From an uncultured Pseudomonadales bacterium (GTDB taxonomy: Bacteria > Pseudomonadota > Gammaproteobacteria > Pseudomonadales > Pseudohongiellaceae), in assembly GCA_943842505.1 (NCBI GenBank), contig CALTDI010000004.1:1-64000 (forward strand): DNA of 64,000 nucleotides. The letters are read 5' to 3'. Numbering within the stretch: position 1 is the first letter of the stretch; each line of letters starts with the position of its first letter. A program made the translations under genes and the position numbers. This document shows, piece by piece, positions 1 through 7,866 of this stretch. The notes beneath the pieces are model-generated. The model was given only the letters and a program-made list of their open reading frames with translations. It had not been told where the DNA came from and ran no database searches.

Positions 1-390
1 TCGGCACAGATTTTCTGCGTTTCTACAAGGCGGCGAGATCAGATATTCACAGCGCGTCTGAAGCAATCGGCTACGAGCTCGGCGGCAACCGCGCGCTGTT
101 CAAGGGAGACTACAAGTTGGTCTTCAATCGCAGCGCCGTTAATGACCAGAATTGGCATCTGTTCAACATCAAGACAGACCCCGGTGAGGCGCGCGATCTA
201 GCGCAGGATCGAGCCCGAGCGCTATGCAGAAATGCTCGCAGACTACGAGGAATACGAGAGTAGCAACAACGTGCTGCCCATGCCAGAGGGCTACATTCAA
301 AGCGTAGAGAGATCTTCCGCGGCGTTCAATTTAACTAAATGTTTTTGGGGCGCTAGAGTACGAACTGAATCCAGTATTCGCTGCTTATAA
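1..390 (+). pseudogene. Sulfatase family protein, C-terminal end, frameshifted
   Basis: The start lies outside the window. In the frame beginning at base 3 the product contains ELGGNRALFKGDYKLV and LFNIKTDPGEARDLAQD, the typical C-terminal segment of type I (formylglycine) arylsulfatases, where the DPGE/DLA motif closes the C-terminal subdomain. That frame stops at 261-263, but reading one base later from 211 continues the family pattern (EPERYAEMLADYEEYES, then NNVLPMPEGY) to a stop at 388-390. One extra base near position 210 explains both frames. Sulfatases remove sulfate esters, usually from algal polysaccharides in marine bacteria, and are mostly periplasmic; the catalytic N-terminal part is not visible here. 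The 3' end runs about 38 bases into the convergent merT gene. The family call is firm. Whether the frameshift is a true mutation or a sequence error at low coverage is open. Confidence 0.8.
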
Positions 391-713
391 ACACCAAGGC
401 CAGACAAGAACTTGCGGCAAACACCGAAGCCTTCTTCCAGTCCGGCCCGCTCTCTTCACAGCAATCACCGTCACGCGCCGCGTTGCCTGCAAAAAACAGA
501 CTGCGCCCTGCAAACGCGAATGCAAGGAGCGTAGCTGTGATTAAGAATGGCTTGATAGCGCTCAAAGAGCATCAGCTTGCTCATCCACGCGCCGCTTACG
601 CCCGTTGTCAAGAGCACTAGCGGACCTATGCAGCAAATGCTCGCCGTGAGCGATGCAGCTATCCCCCCAGCTATTAGGTGGCGATAATCAGCTTTTGACT
701 TTATGAATTTCAA
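353..713 (-). pseudogene. merT: Mercuric ion transporter MerT, frameshifted
   Basis: MerT is a three-helix inner-membrane protein that takes Hg(II) from periplasmic MerP into the cytoplasm. The first frame, starting at a TTG at 713 behind AGAGGTAAAAT, gives a hydrophobic helix with the vicinal cysteine pair (SICCIGPLVLL), then GVSGAWMSKLMLFERYQ. It then loses similarity. The adjoining frame carries on with PFLITATLLAFAFAGRSLFF and a third helix ending at 353. Removing one base near 551 joins FERYQ to PFLIT and restores the MerT pattern (LEPYRPLFIG in classical MerT). The gene follows merP by 45 bases on the same strand, the reverse of the usual merT-merP order. No merA or merR is in the window. 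Either the gene is decaying or the extra base is a sequencing error. Confidence 0.75.
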
Positions 714-758
714 ATTTTACCTCTATACACGAGCGCGAAGTTTTTCTGCCAACCACCT

Positions 759-1091
759 TTAAGGTTTTCTAACAACAGACGGAAAACCAATATTCGTGGT
801 GGCAGCTACTAGTAACGACTTATCGATTTCCTCGCTGATGAAAATCACTGTTGCTGTTTCGTCATCTAGATCTACTTCAACCTTTCTGACGCCTTGAACT
901 TTCTGTAGTGAGTTGCGCACGGCAACAACACAACCGACTCAAGTCATATTTTGCACATCGAGAACGACGGTTTCTTCGCCTCGCTGCAAGGTGTCAGCCA
1001 TATCAGCATTTGCAATGTTCGATAATAAGAACAACACCGCTATAAATGTCATCTCAATTGTATTGCGGACAAATGATCTAAAATATTTCAT
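759..1091 (-). CDS. merP: Periplasmic mercury-binding protein MerP with in-frame TGA at the first motif cysteine
   Basis: The ATG at 1091 follows AGAGGAATAGCT and opens a clear signal peptide (MKYFRSFVRNTIEMTF, a hydrophobic core, cleavage after ANA). The mature part begins with EETVVLDVQNMT, the first strand of a heavy-metal-associated (HMA) domain. The next codon, at 941-939, is TGA. Reading through gives VGCVVAVRNSLQKVQGVRKV, then VEVDLDDETATVIF and LLVAATTNIGFPSVVRKP, a complete HMA fold ending in TAA at 761-759. The canonical motif is MTCxxC, so TGA replaces the first Hg-binding cysteine and the second is kept. The open frame is intact on both sides of it. The codon could be selenocysteine (a UxxC motif), a nonsense mutation, or a base error; see the stem-loop entry. 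It lies downstream of the linalool-dehydratase-like gene and upstream of merT, probably in one transcript. Confidence 0.75.
909..941 (-). promoter_or_regulatory. Candidate SECIS-like stem-loop after the merP TGA
   Basis: On the minus strand, twelve bases after the TGA (941-939) comes a perfect 5-bp stem, GTTGC (926-922) with GCAAC (916-912), closing the loop CGTGC. Directly after it TCA (911-909) can pair with the TGA itself. Bacterial selenocysteine insertion needs a short hairpin with a G/U-containing apical loop about 11 bases after the UGA, bound by SelB. The geometry here matches that, but a 5-bp hairpin can arise by chance and selenoprotein machinery genes are not in this window. This is a structural suggestion only. 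Confidence 0.35.
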
Positions 1092-1130
1092 AGCTATTCC
1101 TCTTCTTTTATAGAGTCTATTCTCGATCAA

Positions 1131-2981
1131 CTAAACCACTCCAACACAGCAAGCGCATCCAGTCGCCGCACTCGCTATAACAACTTCTGCTGCTTTGACA
1201 TTTTGCTCCGCCGTTCTGCGAGTGGCAGAAGCAATAGAAGCACTTGTGTATTGGCTAGGGTCAGGCTTGGTCACCACTACTTCTTGACCAAAATAACCTG
1301 TGTAAACTTGGTATTGATGCTGACCTATATCTGTCGGCACACGAATAGTATTGGCATCAAGTACCTGCACATCGCTAATGGTTGTCCCATCACAGATAAC
1401 AATAGCCTCGGCTGCGTTAGGCAAATTGGTGATCTGCCAGCTTGTAGCATCACCAACTCTTCCTCGATCGCCTGCGTACGTGCCGATGTGCAATACGCCA
1501 CTGTCTTTATCATTCCAGGCGCTGTCTACACCAAGACTTGGATACTCAACTCCTTCGAGTGTTGGTGCCGTGTATTTGTCGAGATGCTGCACTTTGAACG
1601 CATCTACCCAGTTGCCTTCATTTATCTCGCTGATCATCTGTTGTGCAGAACGTTGACCTCGAGGCCAAGGCTCTCCATTGTTAAACCACCATCCAAACTT
1701 ATCCATGTCATCGCCAAACCATTTCGGATCCGAGTAACGCTCGGCGGCAGCGCTAAGACGTGATATTGCAGTGTGGTCGCCAAGAGCTTTAGCCATAGCC
1801 ATACCGTTGGCGCTGGGAAGAATATCTCGTCGCGGATCGCGCCAGCCTAAGGTCATAGCGGCAGCATCGTAAATCTGAGTGGCTAATTCCGGCGACTGTG
1901 GCAACAGAAAAAACGCCGAATTGATAGCGCTTGTGGCACCAGGAATATTAACTTTAAAATCTTCGATAGGATCGTAGTACAGGGTCGTCCACTCGATCTG
2001 ATTCTGCGCATTAATGCCCACGTAATTGTCTCGCATGAACTGTATCCAATCCTCGAATGCGCCATGGGAATTGGAGACACCCAATTGGTCGGAGAGATAC
2101 ATGCCTAATCCTGCCGCCGAATTACAGATTGGCCAGATCTTGGTGTTCTCACACTGTGGCCCCTCGGGATGATCTGTGTATTGTCTATGTAGATGTTCGA
2201 CGATGCGCGGCTGAGTCCATTCGAACTTTTCGTTCTCATAGCCCGCTATCTCCCATGGCTTTTCCCATTTGTCATCACCGGAGACGTATTTGTAGATCGA
2301 AAGCAAAAGGTTCAACCAACCGCGAAAGAATAGATTACCGTCGGCACCGATAGGGTCGGGTTGAAGACCCCAAGGTTCGACACCATTCGCGGTCCAACCG
2401 GGCGAATCGTAGTTTCCATGGACGCGTTCTGGCCATGCTTGAGAGCCTGGTGCATTGGCTGCAACGTATTTATCCCTATCGGGACTCGGACCAATGAACG
2501 TGTTCCAATCTATAGCAGCCCAATAAGAGGTATGTCTCGTAGCCAGCTCATCCAAGATACGGGTATAGGCTTCGCGCCAGGCCGGAGTCTGATCGGCCAT
2601 CATCATAATCACGTAGCTAGAGTCAGTAAGATCGAAACGTGGATAACTCAGCATGGGCGCGGCACTGTACTGATCCCACCAGGGATGGGGGCCCTTGCCG
2701 TCTTCTGTCCAGTCGATCTCTCCCAGAGGCAATTTAATGCCCCAAGGAAGCTCGATATCTTCGGAGTAGCCCCAGTCATCAGGCGTAGTGGCCTTCTGCC
2801 ACATGAAGCGCATCCAACCCTTGGTACGCTCATTATGCTTTGGATAAAAGCTGGGGCTATGTTTGTAGCGTGCATAGGGCTCGCTTTGCGCGCCAACACA
2901 GGCACCTAAGGAGGAAGCGCCTCCGACAACTGCTGCACCTTTAAGAAAATCACGACGGGATTTCGTAGAGTTCTGCGACAT
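1131..2981 (-). CDS. Tat-exported linalool dehydratase/isomerase-like protein
   Basis: This is a 616-residue protein with a twin-arginine signal (SRRDFLKGAAVVGG, followed by a possible lipobox-like LGAC), so it is exported folded. The central part resembles the (alpha/alpha)6-barrel family typified by linalool dehydratase/isomerase. NLFFRGWLNLLLSIYKYVSG matches the conserved helix before the active site, and KIWPICNSAAGLGMYLSDQL matches the EPN...xCN segment that carries an active-site cysteine in LinD. Members hydrate or dehydrate tertiary alcohols and alkenes, or are uncharacterised; the substrate cannot be predicted. The last ten residues include GCACC, an unusual cysteine cluster. The start at 2981 has AGGAAT five bases upstream. 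merP begins 39 bases after its stop on the same strand, so the three genes may be co-transcribed. Family assignment rests on motif recall and is moderate; export is clear. Confidence 0.6.
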   Translation of the reverse strand: MSQNSTKSRRDFLKGAAVVGGASSLGACVGAQSEPYARYKHSPSFYPKHNERTKGWMRFMWQKATTPDDWGYSEDIELPWGIKLPLGEIDWTEDGKGPHPWWDQYSAAPMLSYPRFDLTDSSYVIMMMADQTPAWREAYTRILDELATRHTSYWAAIDWNTFIGPSPDRDKYVAANAPGSQAWPERVHGNYDSPGWTANGVEPWGLQPDPIGADGNLFFRGWLNLLLSIYKYVSGDDKWEKPWEIAGYENEKFEWTQPRIVEHLHRQYTDHPEGPQCENTKIWPICNSAAGLGMYLSDQLGVSNSHGAFEDWIQFMRDNYVGINAQNQIEWTTLYYDPIEDFKVNIPGATSAINSAFFLLPQSPELATQIYDAAAMTLGWRDPRRDILPSANGMAMAKALGDHTAISRLSAAAERYSDPKWFGDDMDKFGWWFNNGEPWPRGQRSAQQMISEINEGNWVDAFKVQHLDKYTAPTLEGVEYPSLGVDSAWNDKDSGVLHIGTYAGDRGRVGDATSWQITNLPNAAEAIVICDGTTISDVQVLDANTIRVPTDIGQHQYQVYTGYFGQEVVVTKPDPSQYTSASIASATRRTAEQNVKAAEVVIASAATGCACCVGVV

Positions 2982-3154
2982 ACTATTCCTCGAATTGGAG
3001 ACAGTAGATAATTTTTCTTATTTAGTCTGAATCTTTTACTAATCGAATCTGATCGCCACTCAGTCTAGAGAATTTCACCCATGATGGCCAGACCATACCG
3101 TAGTCAATGGGATCAGGCTTGATCACTACTATTACTGCGTAGTTAAATGAGGCG

Positions 3155-4183
3155 ATGACAATCTATGAACTGCAATCACGGCTCACGTATCTAGGTGTCG
3201 TAGCGGCTCTTGCCGCGCTCCCACTGGCCGTCAACGGCCAGGACACTACGGATATTTCTCGAACCAGGCATGGCTACCCCGACTTTCAGGGCTATTGGAA
3301 CAATGCCAGCCAGACACCGATCGAACGCCCCGCGAGTCTTGGCGACAAGCGCAGCTATACACTAGAGGAAGCGCGGGCATTGGAGTCCACTGCACAGAAA
3401 TCGGATACTCAGAAGGCTGCTCCTCTAGACCCAGATCGCGCGCCCCCCGCAGATGGTGGCGTGATCATGTTTCAAGCGGATGAGAACTTCGCCAACACCC
3501 GAATCAATATTACCCAGATTAATGGCGAGTACCGCACCTCGCTCATAGTCGAGCCTGCCGATGGCCGCTATCCCTATGTAGAAGGCGGCGCAAACAAGGA
3601 TGTATTCGGCCAGTGGAGAGCCGCAGGACTCGGCGCCTACGACGGGCCGGAGATTCGCAGTCAGATGGAACGCTGTCTTCACGTCGGCTCGCAGATGCCG
3701 CCAATGATGGCGTGGACCTACAACGCCAACTACCAGATCGTGCAGACCGAAGACTATTTTATGCTCATGTCTGAAATGGCTCACGATGCTCGCATCATAC
3801 CGATCGGTATTGAACGCAGAGACAATGAATTCTCTAAATGGTTCGGCAACTCAATTGCGTATTGGCAGGAAGACATCTTGGTAGTTCACACTACGGGCTT
3901 TCATCCGCAGCAATCCAACTTTTTCATGAAGTCGTCTGATCAGTTTGAGGTGACAGAATATTTTGAACTGGTATCCGATGGTGAGATCTTCTATCGCTAT
4001 ACGGTGACCGACCCTATTATCTACAAGCAGCCGCTTACTCTGGAGATGCAATTGCTGCGCAAGACCGATGGCGAGCAGATCTATGAATTCGCCTGTCATG
4101 AGGGCAACTATAGCCTGCCTAGTATCTTATCTGGCGCACGCCGTGCTGAGGCAGATGCCAGGGCGGCGCTGGAGAATGATTAG
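3155..4183 (+). CDS. Secreted CHEGNY-family protein, function unknown (copy 1)
   Basis: This is a 342-residue protein with a Sec signal peptide (hydrophobic residues 12-27, likely cleavage near VNG/QD). After an N-terminal HGYPDFQGYWNNASQTPIERP segment it shows the hallmarks of a family repeated in this window: ERCL around Cys174, NYQIVQTEDY, EMAHDARIIP, KWFGNSIAYWQEDILVVHTTGF, and near the C-terminus YEFACHEGNYS with Cys314. The two cysteines are conserved between copies and could form a disulfide in the periplasm. The sequence pattern suggests a beta-rich secreted protein. I know no function for the family. Other copies lie at 25187, 48476 and 63126, with a divergent relative at 6592. It is transcribed divergently from the linalool-dehydratase-like gene and followed by an amidohydrolase lipoprotein 197 bases downstream. 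Confidence 0.85.
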   Translation: MTIYELQSRLTYLGVVAALAALPLAVNGQDTTDISRTRHGYPDFQGYWNNASQTPIERPASLGDKRSYTLEEARALESTAQKSDTQKAAPLDPDRAPPADGGVIMFQADENFANTRINITQINGEYRTSLIVEPADGRYPYVEGGANKDVFGQWRAAGLGAYDGPEIRSQMERCLHVGSQMPPMMAWTYNANYQIVQTEDYFMLMSEMAHDARIIPIGIERRDNEFSKWFGNSIAYWQEDILVVHTTGFHPQQSNFFMKSSDQFEVTEYFELVSDGEIFYRYTVTDPIIYKQPLTLEMQLLRKTDGEQIYEFACHEGNYSLPSILSGARRAEADARAALEND

Positions 4184-4380
4184 CTAGAGATTTCTTCAGT
4201 ACTTCTGCTTTCAACTACCCGTCCACACTCCCATGCGCCAGCTGCCCGGTCATCATTCCAGCTGTGACCAGGCATTCTGCGCACAAAGCAATAGACCGAA
4301 GCCCTTGAGATTCAGCGGTATTTCATTCACTCTTCGTCTTGCAAAATAAAAACCAAACTCAGTAGCCGAAGGAAGCAAAA

Positions 4381-6105
4381 ATGCCTCGATCAACATACCC
4401 AGTATTCACACTCTTCTGCGCACTAGGCTTAGCAGCGTGTAGCCCCGAGGGCCCCTCTACTGCGCCAAGCAACACGGCTGCAGTAGATACTGAATGTGAG
4501 CGGGCCGACCTGGTTCTCTACAACACCACTATCTATACATCTAATACCGATCAGTGGACCGCCGAGGCAGTGGCCAGCAAGGATGGACAAATTGTTTTCG
4601 TGGGCTCGAACAGTGAGGCCGAGGAGTATATGTGTGGCTCTGCCCAGGCACTCGATCTGGAAGGCAGAACCGTTTACGCCGGCTTCACCGACAGCCACCA
4701 GCACCTCGAGGGAGTAGGACGACGCACCAAGACACTGAGCCTCTTCGGCATTGGGACTCTGCAAGAGACCGTCCAGACCATAGAAGACTGGGCAGCAAAT
4801 ATTCCAGACGGCGATTGGGTTCAAGGCCGGGGCTGGATAGAACGGGAATGGACCGACGAACAGCGCTTCCTCAACAAGTACGACGTGGACCGCTTTACAG
4901 CCGACAAGCCACTGTTCATGCCCAGGGCCGATGGCGTCTCTGCTCTGGTCAATACCAAGGCGATGGAGCTTGCGGGGGTAACTAGAGAGACGCCGGATCC
5001 AGAGGGCGGACGCTTCGAGCGAGAATTAGACGGCACGCCTACCGGTTATGTGCTGGCGAATGCGATGAATGTGTTCCGCGAGATCCTTCCCCCTGAGACC
5101 GATGCCTACCTTAAAGACAATCTACTACGCGGCCTGCGCGCCAACGCCTCTCTAGGTTGGACTCAGACGCAAGACGCTGGCATGTCCTATCGACTCGTCG
5201 GTCTGATGAAGGAGATTCATGAAGAGGGCAACATGGCACATCGTGTGTATGCAGCAATCCCCGTGAAGGAAGCAGCGACGATGTTGCAGCGCGGGCGCGA
5301 GACAACGGCGGATGATATGTTCGATGTACGCGGCATCAAGGTTTTTATCGATGGCACTCTGGGGTCTCGCGGAGCGGCGCTCATCGACAACTATTCCGAT
5401 GCCGATCATAACGGTTTCATGAACAGAACGACGAAAGAAGAATTAATGCCCATTCTGTATGCTTCCCTGCGACAGGGGATTCAGATCGAGACCCATGTCA
5501 TAGGCGATCGCGCGGTACGCTCACTTTTAGACTGGTACGACGAAGCCTATAACTATGTACCGAGAAGCGAATGGGCTAGCGAAGATCTCCGCTGGCGCAT
5601 GGAACACGCGCAGATCATTCCGCCTTCAGATCAACAACGCTTTGTAGAGCTGGGTGTACTGCCCTCCATGCAGCCCAGCCATGCGATAGGCGATCTTAAC
5701 TTTGCCCCAGACCGATTGGGACGCGACAGGCTCTCCTATGCCTACCCCTGGCAGCAACTGGTAGACAGAGGCCTGATGATACTCGCCGGCTCGGATGCGC
5801 CCGTAGAGGAAGGCGACCCACGAATCGAATTCTATGCGGCGGTCGCAAGAAGCCGCCTCAATGGAACCTCCGAGGCAGGTTGGCATCCAGAACTGGCAGT
5901 GTCTAGAGAGACTGCCCTATTGATGTTAACACTATGGCCGGCACACGGCGCGTTTCAGGAAGACCTACGAGGCTCGATAGAAATTGGTAAGTATGCCGAT
6001 TTCACCATCTTCGATAACGACATAATGACGATTCCGGTAGCCGACATACTCACTAGCGAGAATGTCATGACTATAGTCGGTGGCGAGATCACCTTTCAGA
6101 GATAG
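4381..6105 (+). CDS. Amidohydrolase family 3 lipoprotein (YtcJ-like)
   Basis: This is a 574-residue metal-dependent hydrolase of the amidohydrolase-3 group, which includes YtcJ and N-substituted formamide deformylase. A lipobox (LGLAAC, Cys20) marks it as a lipoprotein, unlike the usual cytosolic members. Metal-binding signatures appear in order: DSHQHLEG (His106, His108), ETHVIGDRA in the middle, WRMEHAQIIPP, and near the end AGSDAPVEEGDP with the final metal-ligand aspartate. The N- and C-terminal parts form the small beta domain typical of the family (LVLYNTTIYT, then GKYADFTIFDND). Length fits the family. These enzymes cleave amide or cyclic C-N bonds; substrate is unknown. The start follows GAAGGAAGCAAAA. 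It converges on the DUF6152 gene across a palindromic element. Confidence 0.88.
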   Translation: MPRSTYPVFTLFCALGLAACSPEGPSTAPSNTAAVDTECERADLVLYNTTIYTSNTDQWTAEAVASKDGQIVFVGSNSEAEEYMCGSAQALDLEGRTVYAGFTDSHQHLEGVGRRTKTLSLFGIGTLQETVQTIEDWAANIPDGDWVQGRGWIEREWTDEQRFLNKYDVDRFTADKPLFMPRADGVSALVNTKAMELAGVTRETPDPEGGRFERELDGTPTGYVLANAMNVFREILPPETDAYLKDNLLRGLRANASLGWTQTQDAGMSYRLVGLMKEIHEEGNMAHRVYAAIPVKEAATMLQRGRETTADDMFDVRGIKVFIDGTLGSRGAALIDNYSDADHNGFMNRTTKEELMPILYASLRQGIQIETHVIGDRAVRSLLDWYDEAYNYVPRSEWASEDLRWRMEHAQIIPPSDQQRFVELGVLPSMQPSHAIGDLNFAPDRLGRDRLSYAYPWQQLVDRGLMILAGSDAPVEEGDPRIEFYAAVARSRLNGTSEAGWHPELAVSRETALLMLTLWPAHGAFQEDLRGSIEIGKYADFTIFDNDIMTIPVADILTSENVMTIVGGEITFQR

Positions 6106-6120
6106 TAGTTTTCTAAAAAA

Positions 6121-6202
6121 GAAGCCGATGAGGGGTCGATGAGGGGTCGGAGGGATTAAAATTAAATCCCTCCGACCCCTTTAATTATCCGACCCCTTTA
6201 AT
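6121..6202. repeat. REP-like palindrome A (GGGGTCGGAGGGATT arms) with tandem partial copies
   Basis: A perfect 16-bp inverted repeat, AGGGGTCGGAGGGATT (6142-6157) against 6165-6180, closes a 7-base A/T loop. A partial copy of the left arm (GAGGGGTCGAT) lies just before it, and a second right-arm-like copy (TCCGACCCCTTTAATT, 6188-6203) follows. The element fills the gap between two convergent genes, probably acts as a bidirectional terminator, and its last bases supply the stop codon of the DUF6152 gene. Related palindromes occur at 13117, 34988, 45859 and, as a remnant, 54601. Confidence 0.8.
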
Positions 6203-6578
6203 TCAGGTCAGGCTGCGGGATGAAAACCGTCCCATCCTCGAATTCTATCTCACGCAGATACATCGTGAACTCACGCCGCCCCTTACGACCAGTCGCTTTT
6301 ACCTTCGCACCCACCTTGAGAATATCCAGAGACACACCCTGACGCTCCAGGGTCGTTCTCGCTCCTGACTCTATGAGCCAGAATGTCTCCTTGCCTTGCT
6401 CGTCGGTATTCTTGATGAGGACAGAGGCATGGGGGTTCTGAAAACGCACTCGCTCTATGACGCCATTCACAGAAATGATTTCCTGGGTGAAATTTGCATT
6501 GGTTGAGTGATGCGCACTCAATCCAAATGGAAAGCTTAAGAAAGAAAGTAGAGCAATCAGTAGCAGGCCTTTTTTCAT
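6198..6578 (-). CDS. Exported DUF6152-type protein
   Basis: This is a 126-residue protein beginning at MKKGLLLIALLSFLSF. I chose the ATG at 6578 because GGAGAATAAA precedes it and it opens a clean signal peptide ending at LSA; a longer reading frame back to 6632 would overlap the upstream gene. The mature N-terminus AHHSTNANF and the central VNGVIERVRFQNPHASVLIK are typical of DUF6152, a small periplasmic domain of unknown function. The C-terminal half (LKVGAKVKATGRKGR) suggests an OB-like beta barrel. It follows the 6592 gene by 13 bases on the same strand, so the two are likely co-transcribed. The stop codon falls within the palindromic element. Confidence 0.8.
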   Translation of the reverse strand: MKKGLLLIALLSFLSFPFGLSAHHSTNANFTQEIISVNGVIERVRFQNPHASVLIKNTDEQGKETFWLIESGARTTLERQGVSLDILKVGAKVKATGRKGRREFTMYLREIEFEDGTVFIPQPDLN

Positions 6579-6591
6579 TTTATTCTCCGCC

Positions 6592-7278
6592 TTAGTTCGC
6601 ATTGAGGTCATCGAACCAATCGTAATTTGCATCGGTACAGTTATAGTTATTCAGTTCAGTACCATCAGCACGCCTGAAAAAATATTCCAGCACCAGTGGT
6701 TTCTCGAATATCGACTCGTCGATATAGGTATGGGTTATATGCAGTGTCTCTCCTTCTCCTTCTCCCTCCACTTCCAAGACCTCGATGGCAATAGTGTTTG
6801 GAGACTGGGGAATTCCTCGCGACGTACGAATATATCCATAGGCGTGATTTCTCGACTCAATAATCAGGCTATCGCCTTCAAAGCGCGCGAAGGACGAACC
6901 CATCTCGGGAAAAGAATCACCGTTCAGATTTTTGGTGCTGGGCTGTCCGGTCAAGTCAGATTCATCGCCAACTGGAATCTCTCTTCTCAGATCGAACAGT
7001 TCGTAGCTAATCCTTACAAGCCCATCACTTTGCTCGATCTTAATTGGCGCATTGGGGTTTGCCCAAATTCTGGAGGAACTCGCCGGCGTACAATAGAGAC
7101 TCGGATCATCAGAGAGCAGATCATATTCACTCTGAATTCGCTGTCCTTCAGCCGTTAGCGCTATCTCGCTCTCTGTTCCAGGACCCTCAAGCATCCAGGT
7201 ACCGCTTATAGTCGACTGCGCTAGCGCCGAGCTAGAAATAGCCAGCAAGCCTAATGTGGAAAATATCTTCACTAACAT
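6592..7278 (-). CDS. Secreted protein, divergent relative of the CHEGNY family
   Basis: This is a 228-residue protein with a signal peptide (MLVKIFSTLGLLAISSSALA/QS). After SGTWMLEGPG it has SLYCTPASSSRIWANPNAPI and a GDSLIIESRNHAYGY strand. The C-terminal EKPLVLEYFFRRADGTEL, then YNCTDANYDWF, lines up with the end of the CHEGNY proteins, where the CHEGNY motif itself is degenerate but keeps the Cys and the NY pair. I infer a shortened or divergent family member and know no function. It sits in the middle of a minus-strand unit: split-barrel protein (21 bases upstream), this gene, then the DUF6152 protein (13 bases downstream). Confidence 0.7.
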   Translation of the reverse strand: MLVKIFSTLGLLAISSSALAQSTISGTWMLEGPGTESEIALTAEGQRIQSEYDLLSDDPSLYCTPASSSRIWANPNAPIKIEQSDGLVRISYELFDLRREIPVGDESDLTGQPSTKNLNGDSFPEMGSSFARFEGDSLIIESRNHAYGYIRTSRGIPQSPNTIAIEVLEVEGEGEGETLHITHTYIDESIFEKPLVLEYFFRRADGTELNNYNCTDANYDWFDDLNAN

Positions 7279-7299
7279 ATTTTATATGCCTCTCTATTT

Positions 7300-7854
7300 T
7301 TATTCGCAGTCTGACACTTCGAACATCCAGATCGCGCCGCTGGTCACTGCAATCTCACTTCCGGGAACTTGTTCGCCACTTCCGCCCATATATTTTCGGC
7401 CCAGTTCTGCCAAGACAGGAACGACCCTCTCGGCATCATTCATTACGCGATCGAGACACTGCTCGTAGATCTTCCCCTCATCCCGTATCAGGATTCGATT
7501 GTCTTGTTCCAAGTAGGCCGGCCATTGCTTCCAGAGCCTCCCTATTGTGGAGTTCATATAGCCACTTACGATATAGAGCCGTCCATCGACTACCGGAACC
7601 CACACGGTTCGTGAAGTAGTGGGGCTCAGAGTCTGTATCTCAATTTCTTCTCGATCCTGCAAGAAGCCCCAGCTTCCGGGTGTGCTCGTTAGCTCTCCGC
7701 TGCGAAATGGACCACCTATACTGATGGTAAACCAGGGATAGAACTCCACTGGCCCATCGTTGATACGCATCAACCCATAGGCTAGGGCAGCGAGCAATAG
7801 AATAATTCCCAGGGCAGCAGCTACCCATCTAAAAATCCTTCCCAGTGCCGACAT
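7300..7854 (-). CDS. Membrane-anchored split-barrel (deazaflavin nitroreductase-like) protein
   Basis: This is a 184-residue protein with one N-terminal membrane helix (VAAALGIILLLAALAYGLM) and a periplasmic domain. The segment VDGRLYIVSGYMNSTIGRLWKQWP, followed by the charged strand DNRILIRDEGKIYEQ, resembles the flavin/deazaflavin-binding split-barrel proteins (DUF385-like). It is almost the same as the matching part of the 62504 protein (IWSGYMGNPIGRLWKQWP). I chose the ATG at 7854, about 11 bases after AGGAG; a GTG at 7866 is the alternative. No catalytic function is established, and cofactor binding is inferred from fold resemblance only. It heads the three-gene minus-strand unit with the 6592 and 6198 genes. 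Confidence 0.65.
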   Translation of the reverse strand: MSALGRIFRWVAAALGIILLLAALAYGLMRINDGPVEFYPWFTISIGGPFRSGELTSTPGSWGFLQDREEIEIQTLSPTTSRTVWVPVVDGRLYIVSGYMNSTIGRLWKQWPAYLEQDNRILIRDEGKIYEQCLDRVMNDAERVVPVLAELGRKYMGGSGEQVPGSEIAVTSGAIWMFEVSDCE

Positions 7855-7866
7855 AAGGTTTATCAC

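Noticed and set aside
1203..1763. 186-codon plus-strand open frame over the linalool-dehydratase-like gene
   Set aside because: It lies antisense to a gene with a clear Tat signal and family motifs, and its composition is unlike a protein.
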